64,000 nt of DNA, taken from NCBI RefSeq assembly GCF_017742245.1, contig NZ_JAGHKO010000004.1:248001-312000 (forward strand), written 5' to 3'. This stretch comes from Niastella soli (GTDB lineage Bacteria; Bacteroidota; Bacteroidia; Chitinophagales; Chitinophagaceae). How positions within the stretch are numbered: the first letter of the stretch is position 1; each line of letters begins with the position of its first letter. This document shows positions 34,659 through 44,188 of the stretch, piece by piece. The notes beneath the pieces were generated by a model. That model was not told the DNA's origin. It saw only the letters and a program-made list of their open reading frames with translations, and searched no databases. A program made the position numbers and the translations under genes.

Positions 34659-35240
34659 ATGAAAAAAAATGAACTGATCAATGAACTGATACGAGCACGC
34701 AGAAGTGTGTTTACACAACAATTTGAACCAGGAAAAGTTATTCCGGATGAGATCATTTGGCAAGCTCTTGAAAACGCTAACTGGGCGCCCAATCATAAGT
34801 TTACCGAACCCTGGCGGTTTACCGTTTTTACTGGTAGCGGATTACAAAAACTGGCCGAACAACAGGCAAGGGTCTATAAAGAATATGCCGGCCCAAAATT
34901 CAAGCAAAATAAATACGAGCAAATGCAGGTAATGCCACAGCAATGCTCGCATGTGATCGCCATTGGTTGTAAACGCCATACGGATCAGCTACCCGAAATG
35001 GAAGAAGTTGCCGCCGTAGCGTGTGCGGTACAGAACATTTACCTGACTATTTCAGCGTATGAAAATATTGGCGGTTACTGGAGCACCGGTGGGATCACTT
35101 TTATTGAAGAAGCAAAACCGTTGTTTAATTTGGGCCCGGATGATGTATTGATGGGTTTCTTTTACCTGGGCTATGTTAAAGTTCCATCTGTTTCGGGTAA
35201 ACGAAAACCGGTGCAGGAAAAAGTTACCTGGGTAAGTTAA
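34659..35240 (+). CDS. nitroreductase family protein
   Basis: 193 residues, FMN-dependent NAD(P)H oxidoreductase fold. The N-terminal IRARRSVFTQQFEPGKVIPDE with the conserved Arg-Arg-Ser (FMN phosphate site), NANWAPNHKFTEPWRFTVF and the C-terminal GPDDVLMGFFYLGYVK are family hallmarks. It reduces nitro compounds or quinones in the cytoplasm; the physiological substrate is unknown. It has its own promoter in the 36-bp divergent gap. Confidence 0.92.
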   Translation: MKKNELINELIRARRSVFTQQFEPGKVIPDEIIWQALENANWAPNHKFTEPWRFTVFTGSGLQKLAEQQARVYKEYAGPKFKQNKYEQMQVMPQQCSHVIAIGCKRHTDQLPEMEEVAAVACAVQNIYLTISAYENIGGYWSTGGITFIEEAKPLFNLGPDDVLMGFFYLGYVKVPSVSGKRKPVQEKVTWVS

Positions 35241-35365
35241 AAGCTAATATTTTGGCAGGAGAGGACTTTGAACGGCGGCAGAACCAGTCGCGGTTCGAAG
35301 TTTTTTCTTTTTGGGGGCTTTTTGGACAGGATTTTGCCCGTAATACGGTGGATGGCGGTCAGTGA

Positions 35366-35464
35366 TCAATGAAAATCTTTGAAGGTTTTGCTGCTGCGAT
35401 GACCCAACCAGATGAAAATGACAGGAATAAACAGAATTAAGATCAGGGAGATTAAACCAAGCAT
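35366..35464 (-). CDS. possible 32-residue single-helix membrane peptide
   Basis: An ATG-started frame that encodes a nearly pure membrane helix (LGLISLILILFIPVIFIWLG) followed by a basic tail (HRSSKTFKDFH). The composition and positive tail are what a small inner-membrane protein would show, but length is too short for confidence and no family is known. A competing open frame of 74 residues in another phase on the same strand looks like noise. Confidence 0.3.
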   Translation of the reverse strand: MLGLISLILILFIPVIFIWLGHRSSKTFKDFH

Positions 35465-35468
35465 ACAA

Positions 35469-35875
35469 ATCAATTTTACAGAATGTATTGGATAGGTTAT
35501 TGAAACGAATAAAGTATCTAGTTTAGTATAAGTATTTTCCCCAATATGGGCTAAAAGTGGTCTAAAAACGGTTTTCCATGATCAGGATCAGTCATTTAGT
35601 TCTGGGATCCAGGATTCAGAATTCCAGGTTAAAGATTCACTGTTCAAAGTTGACAGCCTTCAGTGCCAATGTTTTTAAGTTCTTAAATTGATTTCGGCCA
35701 ATTGGACGCGAGTCATTTTCATGTATTCTGTTCATTTCAAGAATACCGACTGCTGGCTGGAGCAAGGAATGATTCTATAGTCTGTAAACCAGCAAAGCCC
35801 CCTCTTTAAAGCTTATATATATATCTAACCATAATTAACATTATGTTAAATAGGTTATTGAAGAAAACAGGCCTG
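35469..35875. other. gene-free region
   Basis: About 400 bp without a supported gene. It contains AATTCCAGGTT/GGATTCAG-like words and a TATATATAT run near 35816, no clear repeat array or hairpin. Confidence 0.4.
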
Positions 35876-36196
35876 CTATTCCTTTATGGATTGCGTTATA
35901 TATATTCCGATCATCCCTAATAAGACCCCTAGCCCCAGCGACAGGCTTGTAATCGAGCATAATTTGCCAACAAGAAGAAATTGAAAATAAAAAGCAACAA
36001 CGGAAGCAAATAGTAAAATCGGTATACCCTTCCAGGCGGCTGGCAGCAGAATACCCAGCCCTTTTACCAACAATTTGGTACCACGTTTTTCCTCATCAAG
36101 CGTTCCAGGTGTCCCCATGATGCTGATAAACAGGAATACATATCCCATAACATTAAAAGAAAGATAGAACAGAATGTTTCCCTTGAATAAATGCAT
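35876..36196 (-). CDS. small membrane protein, function unknown
   Basis: 106 residues with three likely helices: ILFYLSFNVMGYVFLFISIM, IPILLFASVVAFYFQFLLVG and SLGLGVLLGMIGIYI. The loop between the first two is charged (DEEKRGTKLLVKGLG). No family recognised. It stands alone between gene-poor stretches, so expression is uncertain. Confidence 0.6.
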   Translation of the reverse strand: MHLFKGNILFYLSFNVMGYVFLFISIMGTPGTLDEEKRGTKLLVKGLGILLPAAWKGIPILLFASVVAFYFQFLLVGKLCSITSLSLGLGVLLGMIGIYITQSIKE

Positions 36197-36425
36197 ACAT
36201 TAAGTTGTTATTGGATTTCTAATTTCCAGCGACTGGCTTGTTTCGTAAGTATTTGATTATGGATCGAGTACGTGTAAAACTATCACATATAAACTGTTTT
36301 TGCAAGCGACGGGCTGAGGCAGTTATAAGGCTCCTATCGAGGTATGCGATTTGCGGCAATAAAATAAGGAAATGGTTAAGCTTTATAGGTCTGAGACATT
36401 CAAGAACCCAATAAATGGATGGTAT

Positions 36426-36923
36426 ATGCCAACAAAAAAAGCAATAAAACGTGCCCGGCGCGACAAACGGCAAGGTAAATCAGCCAGTACGCAGGCTGGT
36501 GAGTTTGTGAAAGAAGAAATAGATAACATTCGCAAAGGAAAACATGGCGCCCGAAACACAAAGCAAGCCATTGCAATTGGATTATCTGAGGCCCGCCGGG
36601 CCGGGGTTAAATTAAAACCACCCAAAGCGGGCACTACTTCAGAAAAAACAAGAAAGCAGGCTGAGCGGGAATTAAAACAGGGAGCCAGCCATAAACCCGT
36701 ATCTGCCAGGCGTTCCCGGGCAAGGGTCAAGGCATTAAAACGGGAAAGCACTACTGCAGCCTCACATGAGGCCCTCTCCCGCCAGGCACATTCCGCAGCC
36801 CGGCGCCGTACAGCTACCGACCGTTCAGCTGCTGCAAAAAAAGCGGCACAAACAAAAGGACCACGTAAACGATCACAAGCTGCTAAAAAAGCGGCACGTA
36901 CCCGCGCCCGTACCGGTCATTAA
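36426..36923 (+). CDS. basic histone-like protein (DUF6496 type)
   Basis: 165 residues, strongly basic. Residues 25-75 (FVKEEIDNIRKGKHGARNTKQ, AIAIGLSEARRAGVKL) match what I know as DUF6496. The C-terminal 90 residues are rich in Lys, Arg, Ala and Ser (SAAAKKAAQTKGPRKRSQAAKKAARTR divides into KKA-type repeats), like histone H1-like bacterial proteins, suggesting DNA or RNA binding. The frame is open 18 codons further up, but MPTKKAIKRARRD is the natural start. An imperfect hairpin follows at 36955. Confidence 0.72.
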   Translation: MPTKKAIKRARRDKRQGKSASTQAGEFVKEEIDNIRKGKHGARNTKQAIAIGLSEARRAGVKLKPPKAGTTSEKTRKQAERELKQGASHKPVSARRSRARVKALKRESTTAASHEALSRQAHSAARRRTATDRSAAAKKAAQTKGPRKRSQAAKKAARTRARTGH

Positions 36924-37123
36924 AGTAATGACCTTGAAGTCATCGAAATAAAAAAACGCAGCTTGGAAAAGCCGCGTTAAATTGATTGAAAAATTAAACC
37001 CTTAAACCCATGCGCACGATTGTTCAGCGCATTCGTAAAGGTAATAGCCAGCTATCAATTGATGAATAGTAGTCAATTAAAAGAAAATTAAAATACTTTT
37101 CCCCTAATACAGGATAAGCACTA

Positions 37124-37163
37124 AATAATAAATCCTCCCGATGTATCGGAAGGATTTATTATT
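37124..37163. terminator. terminator after TPR gene
   Basis: AATAATAAATCCT (37124-37136) pairs with AGGATTTATTATT (37151-37163), with an inner CCGAT/ATCGG pair. Ends 18 bp from the stop codon of the minus-strand TPR gene. Confidence 0.8.
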
Positions 37164-37181
37164 AAACTTCGTTTATACCTA

Positions 37182-38561
37182 TTAGTGCTTTCTATCAATA
37201 TTGTTGTACTTGTCGGTATACTTTGTTACGCTCTCTTGTATTTTCTTGATGTCGCCATCGATCGTTTTAACACCAGCTACATCTTTCTTTGCTTCAGCCT
37301 GGCGTTTCTTTTGCTCCAGCTGATTTACTTTTTCTTCGTTGATGATGATGAGCAGGTCAAGAGCATTTTTCAGGTTGTCTTTGTCTTCCATTTTCAATTT
37401 ACCCTGACCATCGAGCAACTCGTCAACTTTAGTTAAGTAAGGTACAGCCTGTTCAAACTTCTTGGCAGTTTCTGCACGCAGTTCGTCTTTCTTCTTTAAT
37501 TGATCAGGCGTTAATTTAACACCACCAGCAGGACGAATATTCTTGTTCTCATTATTGATCTCAACACCCTGGTTGTAATAGATCTGACCTAACACCATGT
37601 TGGCATTGGCAAAATCAGGTTTTTTCTCCAGGGTTTTGCCCATTACATCGATGGCTCTGTTGATCAGTTCTTTTGAATTGGCCGGACGTTTGCTGGCATC
37701 AGGATCATACCCTGTTTGATATAACTCTACACCATAGTTAAACAGGAAGAGGTAGTTATCAGGGTTTTCTTTTATAACCTGCTCATATTTTTTAAACAGG
37801 TCTTCTTTGGTTCCTTTTTCACGAGCCAGGTCCAGTTCAAAACCAGTCCAGAAAGGATCATTTGGATATACTTCTTTACCCAGCTGAGCGAATTTAGAAG
37901 CGTTGGCGGCATCATCTTTTCTGCGATAATAGTCGGCCAGCCACTTGTAAATTTCTACGAAGCCCTCGCCTTTTGCTTTTGCTTCAGCGATCTTTCCGTA
38001 GTAAACAGCGGCATCATCGGGTTTCTGAGCCTTTTCAGCAGAAATACCAGCATATAAAGTGGTGGTAGTATCCAGCTTAATAGGTATAATACCTTTTGAC
38101 GACAACAGGTCGAATACTTCCAGGGATTTTTTGAAGTTTATAAACGCATCATTGTAATTGTTAGCGTTATAAAAAGAGGCGGCATCTTTTGAGTAACCGG
38201 TATACAGGTCAATCAGCGGTGCATTGTTATCCAGGGTTAACTGGATATTTCTTTTTGCCGCATCCTTTTCCTTGCTTTCCAGTTCCAGATACTGCTTCAT
38301 GGCTTCCAGAGAAGTACCGCGGGCATCAGGTACCGATGATTTCAGGGAAGAATCAGCGGCGATAGCACCATATATTTTGGCCTTTGTATACCACGCGTCT
38401 GCAACCGTTTTATTTTTCTCAACGGCCATTACATTATCGATCTCGGTTTTGGCGTCGTTGAGTTTTTTCTTGGTTAGCAGGTCTTTAGCCTTATCGAGTT
38501 TCTGGGCCTGTGACAAGAAACCAATTACAGCGAGCAATGCTGTCAGAAACAATTTTTTCAT
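37182..38561 (-). CDS. exported tetratricopeptide-repeat protein
   Basis: 459 residues with a signal peptide (LFLTALLAVIGFLSQA). Repeated helix pairs follow, for example AAVYYGKIAEAKAKGEGF, AANASKFAQLGKEVYPND, FLFNYGVELYQTG and ANANMVLGQIYYNQG, typical of TPR scaffolds. The C-terminus is a Lys/Glu-rich coiled coil (VNQLEQKKRQAEAKKD). It lies 37 bp after gyrA on the same strand and is probably co-transcribed. Likely a periplasmic interaction protein; a partner is not evident. Confidence 0.85.
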   Translation of the reverse strand: MKKLFLTALLAVIGFLSQAQKLDKAKDLLTKKKLNDAKTEIDNVMAVEKNKTVADAWYTKAKIYGAIAADSSLKSSVPDARGTSLEAMKQYLELESKEKDAAKRNIQLTLDNNAPLIDLYTGYSKDAASFYNANNYNDAFINFKKSLEVFDLLSSKGIIPIKLDTTTTLYAGISAEKAQKPDDAAVYYGKIAEAKAKGEGFVEIYKWLADYYRRKDDAANASKFAQLGKEVYPNDPFWTGFELDLAREKGTKEDLFKKYEQVIKENPDNYLFLFNYGVELYQTGYDPDASKRPANSKELINRAIDVMGKTLEKKPDFANANMVLGQIYYNQGVEINNENKNIRPAGGVKLTPDQLKKKDELRAETAKKFEQAVPYLTKVDELLDGQGKLKMEDKDNLKNALDLLIIINEEKVNQLEQKKRQAEAKKDVAGVKTIDGDIKKIQESVTKYTDKYNNIDRKH

Positions 38562-38598
38562 CTGTGTGTATGTTTTATATTAGAGCTTTTGCACCTAA

Positions 38599-41235
38599 TT
38601 ATTCATTAACCGGTTCATCAGTGCCGGGTTCTTCGCCTTCATTCGAAGCATCACTACTTTCATCAGATGCAATCTCACTGCCATCGGTTGCCTCAGCAAC
38701 TGTAGTTCCCTCAGCTTGTGCTTCTATATCACCGTTTTCTTCATTTTCTTCTTCTTCATTATCATCCAGTTTGGTGATAGCGGCTATTTCATCGCCATCA
38801 TCAAGGCGAATTAATTTAACACCTTGTGTATTCCGGCCCAGCTCGCTGATCCCTTCAGCCGGCATACGAATGGTCATACCACTTTTACAGGTGATCATCA
38901 GGTCTTCTTTTGCTGCTACGTCCAGCATACCTACCAGTGAACCGGTTTTTTCGGTCACGTTCAGGGTCTTAACCCCTTTACCGCCCCGGTTGGTGATGGG
39001 ATAATCCTCTAATGGCGTTCTTTTTCCGTAACCTTTTTCGCTCACAACCAACACGCTACGAGAGTTATCTTCCTTGCTGACACATATCATGCCAATAACT
39101 GCATCATTTTCATCATCTACATCAATTCCGGATACGCCAATGGCGCCACGTCCGGTTGCACGTACTTTTTCTTCTGCAAACCTGATGGCGCGACCGCTTT
39201 TTACAGCCATCATGATCTCACTGTTGCCATTGGTTAACTTGGCAACCAGCAGTTCATCCCCTTCCACAATAGTAATGGCATTTACGCCGGTAGTACGGGG
39301 GCGGCTGAAATCTTCCAGGGCTGTTTTCTTAATGATCCCCTTCTTGGTAGCCAGTACAATGTTGTGAGATTTTACAAACTCCTCGTTTTCGAGGTCCTGG
39401 ATATCAATGATCGCTCTGATCTTGTCATCAGGCGGTAATTGGATCAGGTTCTGGATGGCACGGCCCTTACTGGTCTTATCACCTTCTGGTATTTCATATA
39501 CATTCAACCAGTAACAGCGTCCTTTTTCTGTAAAGAACAACATGGTATGGTGTGAAGATGCCACAAACAGGTGTTCAATGAAATCTTCTTCACGGGCTTT
39601 GCTACCCTTGGCCCCACGGCCACCACGGCGCTGGGCGCGGAATTCAGTAGCTGAAGTACGTTTAATATAACCCAGGTGAGAAATGGTGATCACCACATCT
39701 TCTTCCTTGATCAGGTCTTTTATTCTTACTTCATTATCGAGATAAGTGATCTCTGTTTTGCGGGCGTCGCCGAACTTTTCTTTTACTTCTGCAAGCTCTG
39801 TTTTAATAATATCGTACCGCATACCTTCATTGCTTAACAGTTCACGCAGATGTCCGATAAGGCGTTGCAGTTCTTCAAACTCTTCGCGGATCTTGTCGCG
39901 TTCCATGCCGGTTAACCGTTGTAAACGCAGCTCGAGGATGGCGCGGGCCTGCACTTCATCGAGCCCCCAGCCTGCATTGATCAGGCTTTCGCGGGCAATT
40001 TCCGGTGTAGCCGATGCACGGATCAAGGCGATCACTTCATCGAGATGGTCCAGTGCGATCAGGTAACCCTGTAAAATATGGGCTTTCTTCTCGGCTTCAC
40101 GCAACTCAAATTGGGTACGGCGCACCACTACTTCATGACGGAATTCCACAAACTCACTGATCATATCTTTTACGTTCAGTGTTTTGGGACGGCCTTTTGA
40201 CAGGGCCACGTTGTTGATACCGTATGAAGTTTGCAGCTCGGTGTACTTATACAGCTGATTGATCACAACGTTGGCAATAGCGTCACGTTTAAGATCAATT
40301 ACGATACGAGTTCCTTCTTTTGCGTTTGATTCATTGTTCACATGCGCAATGCCTTCAATCACTTTTTCATTCACCAGCTGACCGATCTTATCGCACAGCG
40401 CATCGCGGTTCACCTGGTAAGGCACTTCGTTTACAATGATGGTTTCGCGCCCACTGGGTTTTGTATCCACGGTGAGTTTACCACGCAGCACCACCCGGCC
40501 TCTTCCAAAATGCATCCCAGCCCGTACGCCTTCCATACCGTAAATGATACCACCGGTGGGGAAGTCAGGGGCTTTAATGTGCTGCATCATCTCATCGATG
40601 GTGATGTCGCGGTTATCGATATAGGCTATACAGCCATCAATTACTTCGCTGAGGTTATGCGGCATCATGTTGGTAGCCATACCAACCGCAATACCACTTG
40701 AGCCATTTACCAGCAGGTTGGGGATACGTGCAGGCAAAATGGAGGGCTCTCTTTCCGAATCATCGAAGTTGGGCTGAAAATCAACGGTATCTTTATCGAT
40801 ATCCATCAACATGAATTCAGCCAACCTGTCGAGCCTGGCTTCTGTATAACGCATGGCGGCAGGACCGTCGCCATCCTGGTTACCGTAGTTACCCTGGCCA
40901 TCAACAAGGGTATACCGCATGCTCCACTCCTGTGCCATACGCACCATGGCGTCGTACACGGATGAGTCACCATGCGGGTGATATTTACCCAACACCTCTC
41001 CTACAACACGCGCCGATTTTTTATACGCCCGGTTATAATTCAGGCCCAGTTCGTTCATGGCGAACAATATGCGCCGGTGAACCGGTTTCAAGCCATCGCG
41101 TACATCGGGCAAGGCACGGCTTACGATTACTGACATCGAGTAATCGATGTACGCCGTTTTCATTTGCTCTTCGATATTTACAGGGATGATACGATTCTCA
41201 TCGTTTGTTTCCTGTGGGGTGAAGTTTTCTTCCAT
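38599..41235 (-). CDS. gyrA: DNA gyrase subunit A
   Basis: 878 residues. The breakage-reunion domain has the catalytic Tyr130 in [10 protein letters not shown]; the quinolone-resistance region [15 protein letters not shown] keeps Ser91 and Asp95, equivalent to E. coli Ser83 and Asp87, so no classic resistance change. The C-terminal beta-pinwheel carries the GyrA box [10 protein letters not shown] and ends in an acidic tail ([15 protein letters not shown]). With GyrB it introduces negative supercoils. The TPR gene follows closely. A TATTTTTG -7 element lies about 53 bp upstream. Confidence 0.98.
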   Translation of the reverse strand: MEENFTPQETNDENRIIPVNIEEQMKTAYIDYSMSVIVSRALPDVRDGLKPVHRRILFAMNELGLNYNRAYKKSARVVGEVLGKYHPHGDSSVYDAMVRMAQEWSMRYTLVDGQGNYGNQDGDGPAAMRYTEARLDRLAEFMLMDIDKDTVDFQPNFDDSEREPSILPARIPNLLVNGSSGIAVGMATNMMPHNLSEVIDGCIAYIDNRDITIDEMMQHIKAPDFPTGGIIYGMEGVRAGMHFGRGRVVLRGKLTVDTKPSGRETIIVNEVPYQVNRDALCDKIGQLVNEKVIEGIAHVNNESNAKEGTRIVIDLKRDAIANVVINQLYKYTELQTSYGINNVALSKGRPKTLNVKDMISEFVEFRHEVVVRRTQFELREAEKKAHILQGYLIALDHLDEVIALIRASATPEIARESLINAGWGLDEVQARAILELRLQRLTGMERDKIREEFEELQRLIGHLRELLSNEGMRYDIIKTELAEVKEKFGDARKTEITYLDNEVRIKDLIKEEDVVITISHLGYIKRTSATEFRAQRRGGRGAKGSKAREEDFIEHLFVASSHHTMLFFTEKGRCYWLNVYEIPEGDKTSKGRAIQNLIQLPPDDKIRAIIDIQDLENEEFVKSHNIVLATKKGIIKKTALEDFSRPRTTGVNAITIVEGDELLVAKLTNGNSEIMMAVKSGRAIRFAEEKVRATGRGAIGVSGIDVDDENDAVIGMICVSKEDNSRSVLVVSEKGYGKRTPLEDYPITNRGGKGVKTLNVTEKTGSLVGMLDVAAKEDLMITCKSGMTIRMPAEGISELGRNTQGVKLIRLDDGDEIAAITKLDDNEEEENEENGDIEAQAEGTTVAEATDGSEIASDESSDASNEGEEPGTDEPVNE

Positions 41236-41288
41236 ACTTGTTTTACAGAAATGATTTACATCCGTTTATTGATAAGTTGGATGGGGGG

Positions 41289-41296
41289 CAAAAATA
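41289..41296 (-). promoter_or_regulatory. -7 promoter element of gyrA
   Basis: Minus strand TATTTTTG, exact TAnnTTTG, 53 bases before the gyrA ATG. The -33 region has only GTTTTC at a short spacing. Confidence 0.4.
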
Positions 41297-41383
41297 CCCT
41301 ATTTAGGCGTGAAAACGCGTGAATTGGAAGGGTTTTTTAGCCCTAAATTTTATCAACAAATGTTAAAAAAGGGCGGTGGGAAA

Positions 41384-41460
41384 GGCAGATGGCAAAAGGC
41401 AGACAAGGAAGGGCAGACGGCAGACAAAGCAGGCAATAGGAAATAGGCAATGGGCAATGA
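41384..41460. repeat. GGCAGAC/GCAATAG heptamer array (left arm)
   Basis: Eleven units in strict 7-nt phase: GGCAGAT, GGCAAAA, GGCAGAC, AAGGAAG, GGCAGAC twice, AAAGCAG, GCAATAG, GAAATAG, GCAATGG, GCAATGA. Two word families are fused without losing phase. Confidence 0.85.
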
Positions 41461-41600
41461 TAAAACGGCCCTCCTACCCCACCAGCCAGCGGATCCGGCG
41501 GGTCCGGGGTCCTATATTTTCCATTGGTGTTATTGCAACGGCTTGCAGCCTGTATTTGCTTTCGGCTATAGCATTGGGCTGTTTCATGCTGCCTTTTGCG

Positions 41601-41662
41601 GTTCACCGTTTGCCGTTTGCCGTCTGCCGTTTGCCGTCTGCCGTTGCCGTCTGCCGTCTGCC
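41601..41662. repeat. GTTTGCC/GTCTGCC heptamer array (right arm)
   Basis: Nine units (GTTCACC, GTTTGCC, GTCTGCC, and so on) with one 6-nt unit (GTTGCC at 41643). TTATTGCCCATTGCC follows, so both word families of the left arm return in inverted order around a 140-bp spacer. The whole space 41236-42002 holds no gene. Confidence 0.88.
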
Positions 41663-42002
41663 TTATTGCCCATTGCCTTTCGGTATTTATTAGAATTTCA
41701 TTAACAGGTATATCAGTTTTCACTATGCGTTTTCAGAGAGGGGTTACCATTTGGGGTAACCGGGTATAACATGTTTCAACGTGGAAAACTACCTGCATTT
41801 TTAACGTCTCTTTTTATAACTTTTCCATTTGAGTATTTGGTACAATTACTGCCAAGTTTTAACTTGCATATTAGCTTAATTCACCCCCCGGTATCCTAGT
41901 TAAAACAGCCTTTAACCACCTGAGCCTGCGACCTACTGATTGTACTTTCAATATGAAGTAGCTGAATACAGCTACCTGCTTGCATTATATTTTACTGAGT
42001 TT

Positions 42003-43505
42003 ATGAACCAATACCTACTATTACGCGATAATAAACAAACAGGCCCATATACAGCCCAGGAGCTGTCGGCCAAAGGGTTGAAACCTTATGACCTGGTATG
42101 GTTAGAAGGTAGAAGTGCCGCATGGCGTTATCCCGGTGAAATTGAGGAACTGAAGGCATTTGCCCCGGTGGTTGAAGAACAGCCCTATGACCGCTTTTAT
42201 AATAAGGCGGGTACAGAATCTGCCCAGCAACAGGCGGCGGAAACCACCACCATTGAGGAAACCCAGCCTGTAAACAAACAGGTGGAACAAACCTCCAAAC
42301 ACATTTACGTAACCATGCCGAAGGGCAAGGCCCAAACCACCAATACACCCGTCGCCAAAAAGGAAGAAGCCAAACCGGTCACAAAACAAAATGACAAGAA
42401 CGAAAATACAGGCAGCACTCAAAAAAAAGCGGCCGCCGCAACCTATATTATTTCCGAAGAAGACGATGAACTGAATAGTGGATTGCTGAAAGGGTATAAT
42501 TCCAGGAAAAAGGAAGACGATGAGATCAACAGCGGGTTCATGAATGAATACGAGTCGAGAAAGGCAGCCTGGTCAAAAAACAAATCAGGTAGCCCGGCCG
42601 TAAAACAAACCGAAAAACCGGTTGAAAAAGCAACTACCTATTCCAAAAAGGAAAAGGGGTCGTCAACCACCAAAACCCCAACAAGCCAATTCGACCTGAA
42701 GGCACTGCTGGCAGGGTCAAGCCACTATTTGCAAAACAATAAAAACCTGACCCGGGCACTGGTTGCCGCCGTATTGATACTAGGTGGGGTAGTCATAGGC
42801 CTGGTAATAAACTCAGGACATAAACAACCCGATACCGAGGCGCTGGAAAGCCTGGTGAAAGAGATCAGAGATAAACAGAATGAAAAAGCCAGCACTACCA
42901 GCCGTGGCAACCCTGAAGTGGCTCAAAAAAGACACGAGCGCCGGGAAGCCGAACGTTATACAGACAATGAGAATACCGAGCAGGCGTCTTCACCGGCAAC
43001 CACGCCAGCCAACGAGCCAGGCATGCGGCATGCGGTCCTTAAAAAGGAGAACATTGTGGTAACACCCCCTCCCAGCCCTCAGAAATCCATAACAGTACCT
43101 GTTTCCAATACCGGTACCCAACCGGTTGAAACTACGCCAGCCGTTATGGAACCCAGGGAAAAAGCAATTGATAAAGAAATAATTGAAAAAGCGCGAAAGA
43201 ATATATATGAACAGGTGCATGTTGAAGCCAGTGCCTTCAAGGTAGGTTTACTGGGTGGCATTTCCGATCTGGATATAACAGTGCAGAACACCAGTTTGTA
43301 TGCCCTTGATCAGGTTGCTGTAGAGATAAAGTATTTTGGCCCGGAAAAGAAACTGGTAAAAACGCAAACACTTCTTTTTAATAACGTTCCACCTGGCAAA
43401 AGAAGAACACTGGAAGCGCCAAGTACAAGACGTGGCATTACCATTGATTATTCTATTACCACCATTAATTCAAAAGCGCTGGGTTTAGCGCAAACAGGAT
43501 TCTGA
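42003..43505 (+). CDS. GYF_2/DUF4339-domain membrane protein
   Basis: 500 residues. An N-terminal GYF_2-like domain (YLLLRDNKQTGPYTAQEL, then PYDLVWLEGRSAAWR; residues 1-55) is followed by a long Lys/Glu/Thr-rich disordered region, one membrane helix at 251-270 (RALVAAVLILGGVVIGLVIN), another disordered stretch and a C-terminal beta domain (SAFKVGLLGGISDLDITVQN to YSITTINSKA). Residues 154-170 and 172-188 are an internal duplication (DDELNSGLL and DDEINSGFM). The domain order suggests cytoplasmic peptide binding coupled to a periplasmic domain. The longer frame start at 41940 is rejected. Confidence 0.78.
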   Translation: MNQYLLLRDNKQTGPYTAQELSAKGLKPYDLVWLEGRSAAWRYPGEIEELKAFAPVVEEQPYDRFYNKAGTESAQQQAAETTTIEETQPVNKQVEQTSKHIYVTMPKGKAQTTNTPVAKKEEAKPVTKQNDKNENTGSTQKKAAAATYIISEEDDELNSGLLKGYNSRKKEDDEINSGFMNEYESRKAAWSKNKSGSPAVKQTEKPVEKATTYSKKEKGSSTTKTPTSQFDLKALLAGSSHYLQNNKNLTRALVAAVLILGGVVIGLVINSGHKQPDTEALESLVKEIRDKQNEKASTTSRGNPEVAQKRHERREAERYTDNENTEQASSPATTPANEPGMRHAVLKKENIVVTPPPSPQKSITVPVSNTGTQPVETTPAVMEPREKAIDKEIIEKARKNIYEQVHVEASAFKVGLLGGISDLDITVQNTSLYALDQVAVEIKYFGPEKKLVKTQTLLFNNVPPGKRRTLEAPSTRRGITIDYSITTINSKALGLAQTGF

Positions 43506-43664
43506 GGAAGATTCTACAGTTCTTTTCTCGTTTTCCACATTTATCGCGTCTGGCATAGTTTTTAGACTTCATTTGATGCTGGCACAGTTTTTTTAAAAGT
43601 TAGGTGCTTCTTTTAAGATGATGAAAATTGATTCATCTAAGGAGTTAAAAAACCATTTTGCTTT

Positions 43665-43973
43665 ATGGATAAAACTGTTGCCACGTTTATTGGTGTTGTA
43701 TGTGCGGTAATAGGTCTACATGCCACCCGTGCAATGAACCAATCCAATATAACAGGTAAAGTATCGTCAGAAAGAGATTCTGTTTGGGTATATGCAGTGA
43801 GTGGAAATGATTCTTTAAAAACAATGGTAAGTAATGGTCAGTTCCGGTTCAAAGTAAGACCAGGGTCCTGGCGGGTTACAGTTACAAAGGATCATGAAAA
43901 GAATGAAGGAGTACATCTGGTTCAGGTAACAGAAGGGCGAACACTTGATATGGGCACGATCATTCTAAATTAA
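43665..43973 (+). CDS. small protein with CarboxypepD-like fold, possibly exported
   Basis: 102 residues. A weak signal-like N-terminus (ATFIGVVCAVIGLHATRA) precedes one beta-sandwich: NITGKVSSERDSVWVYAVSG, then GQFRFKVRPGSWRVTV and EGRTLDMGTIIL, the pattern of carboxypeptidase regulatory-like domains. Alone between the GYF protein and the saccharopine-dehydrogenase-like gene. Function unknown. Confidence 0.6.
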   Translation: MDKTVATFIGVVCAVIGLHATRAMNQSNITGKVSSERDSVWVYAVSGNDSLKTMVSNGQFRFKVRPGSWRVTVTKDHEKNEGVHLVQVTEGRTLDMGTIILN

Positions 43974-44188
43974 AAATATTAAATAAGGGACGGTTCAAAA
44001 CCAAAAGAGCTGGTGTTCGTCACCGGCTTTTTTTATTTCCTCCAGTCCGCTAATATGGGTCGCTCATAAACTCAAATTCAGCTGGCTTATGTTTATCTGC
44101 ATTCCCGATTAAAGACTACAGCTTAAAGCTTATAGCAGCCATCAATTGATCCCGTATTCTCCCTATCTTGCATATAGAATTGTTTCCC

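Noticed and set aside
35244-35468. 74-codon minus-strand frame behind the nitroreductase
   Set aside because: Low-complexity basic sequence without a fold; the 32-residue membrane frame in another phase is more protein-like.
41376-41723. Open frames through the 300-bp inverted element
   Set aside because: Made of heptamer translation products such as RLPFAVCR; no family and mirrored on both strands.
43551-43595. Sigma-54 promoters (TGGCATAGTTT and TGGCACAGTTT, 29 bp apart)
   Set aside because: Two -24-like elements, but neither has the GC of the -12 element at correct spacing.
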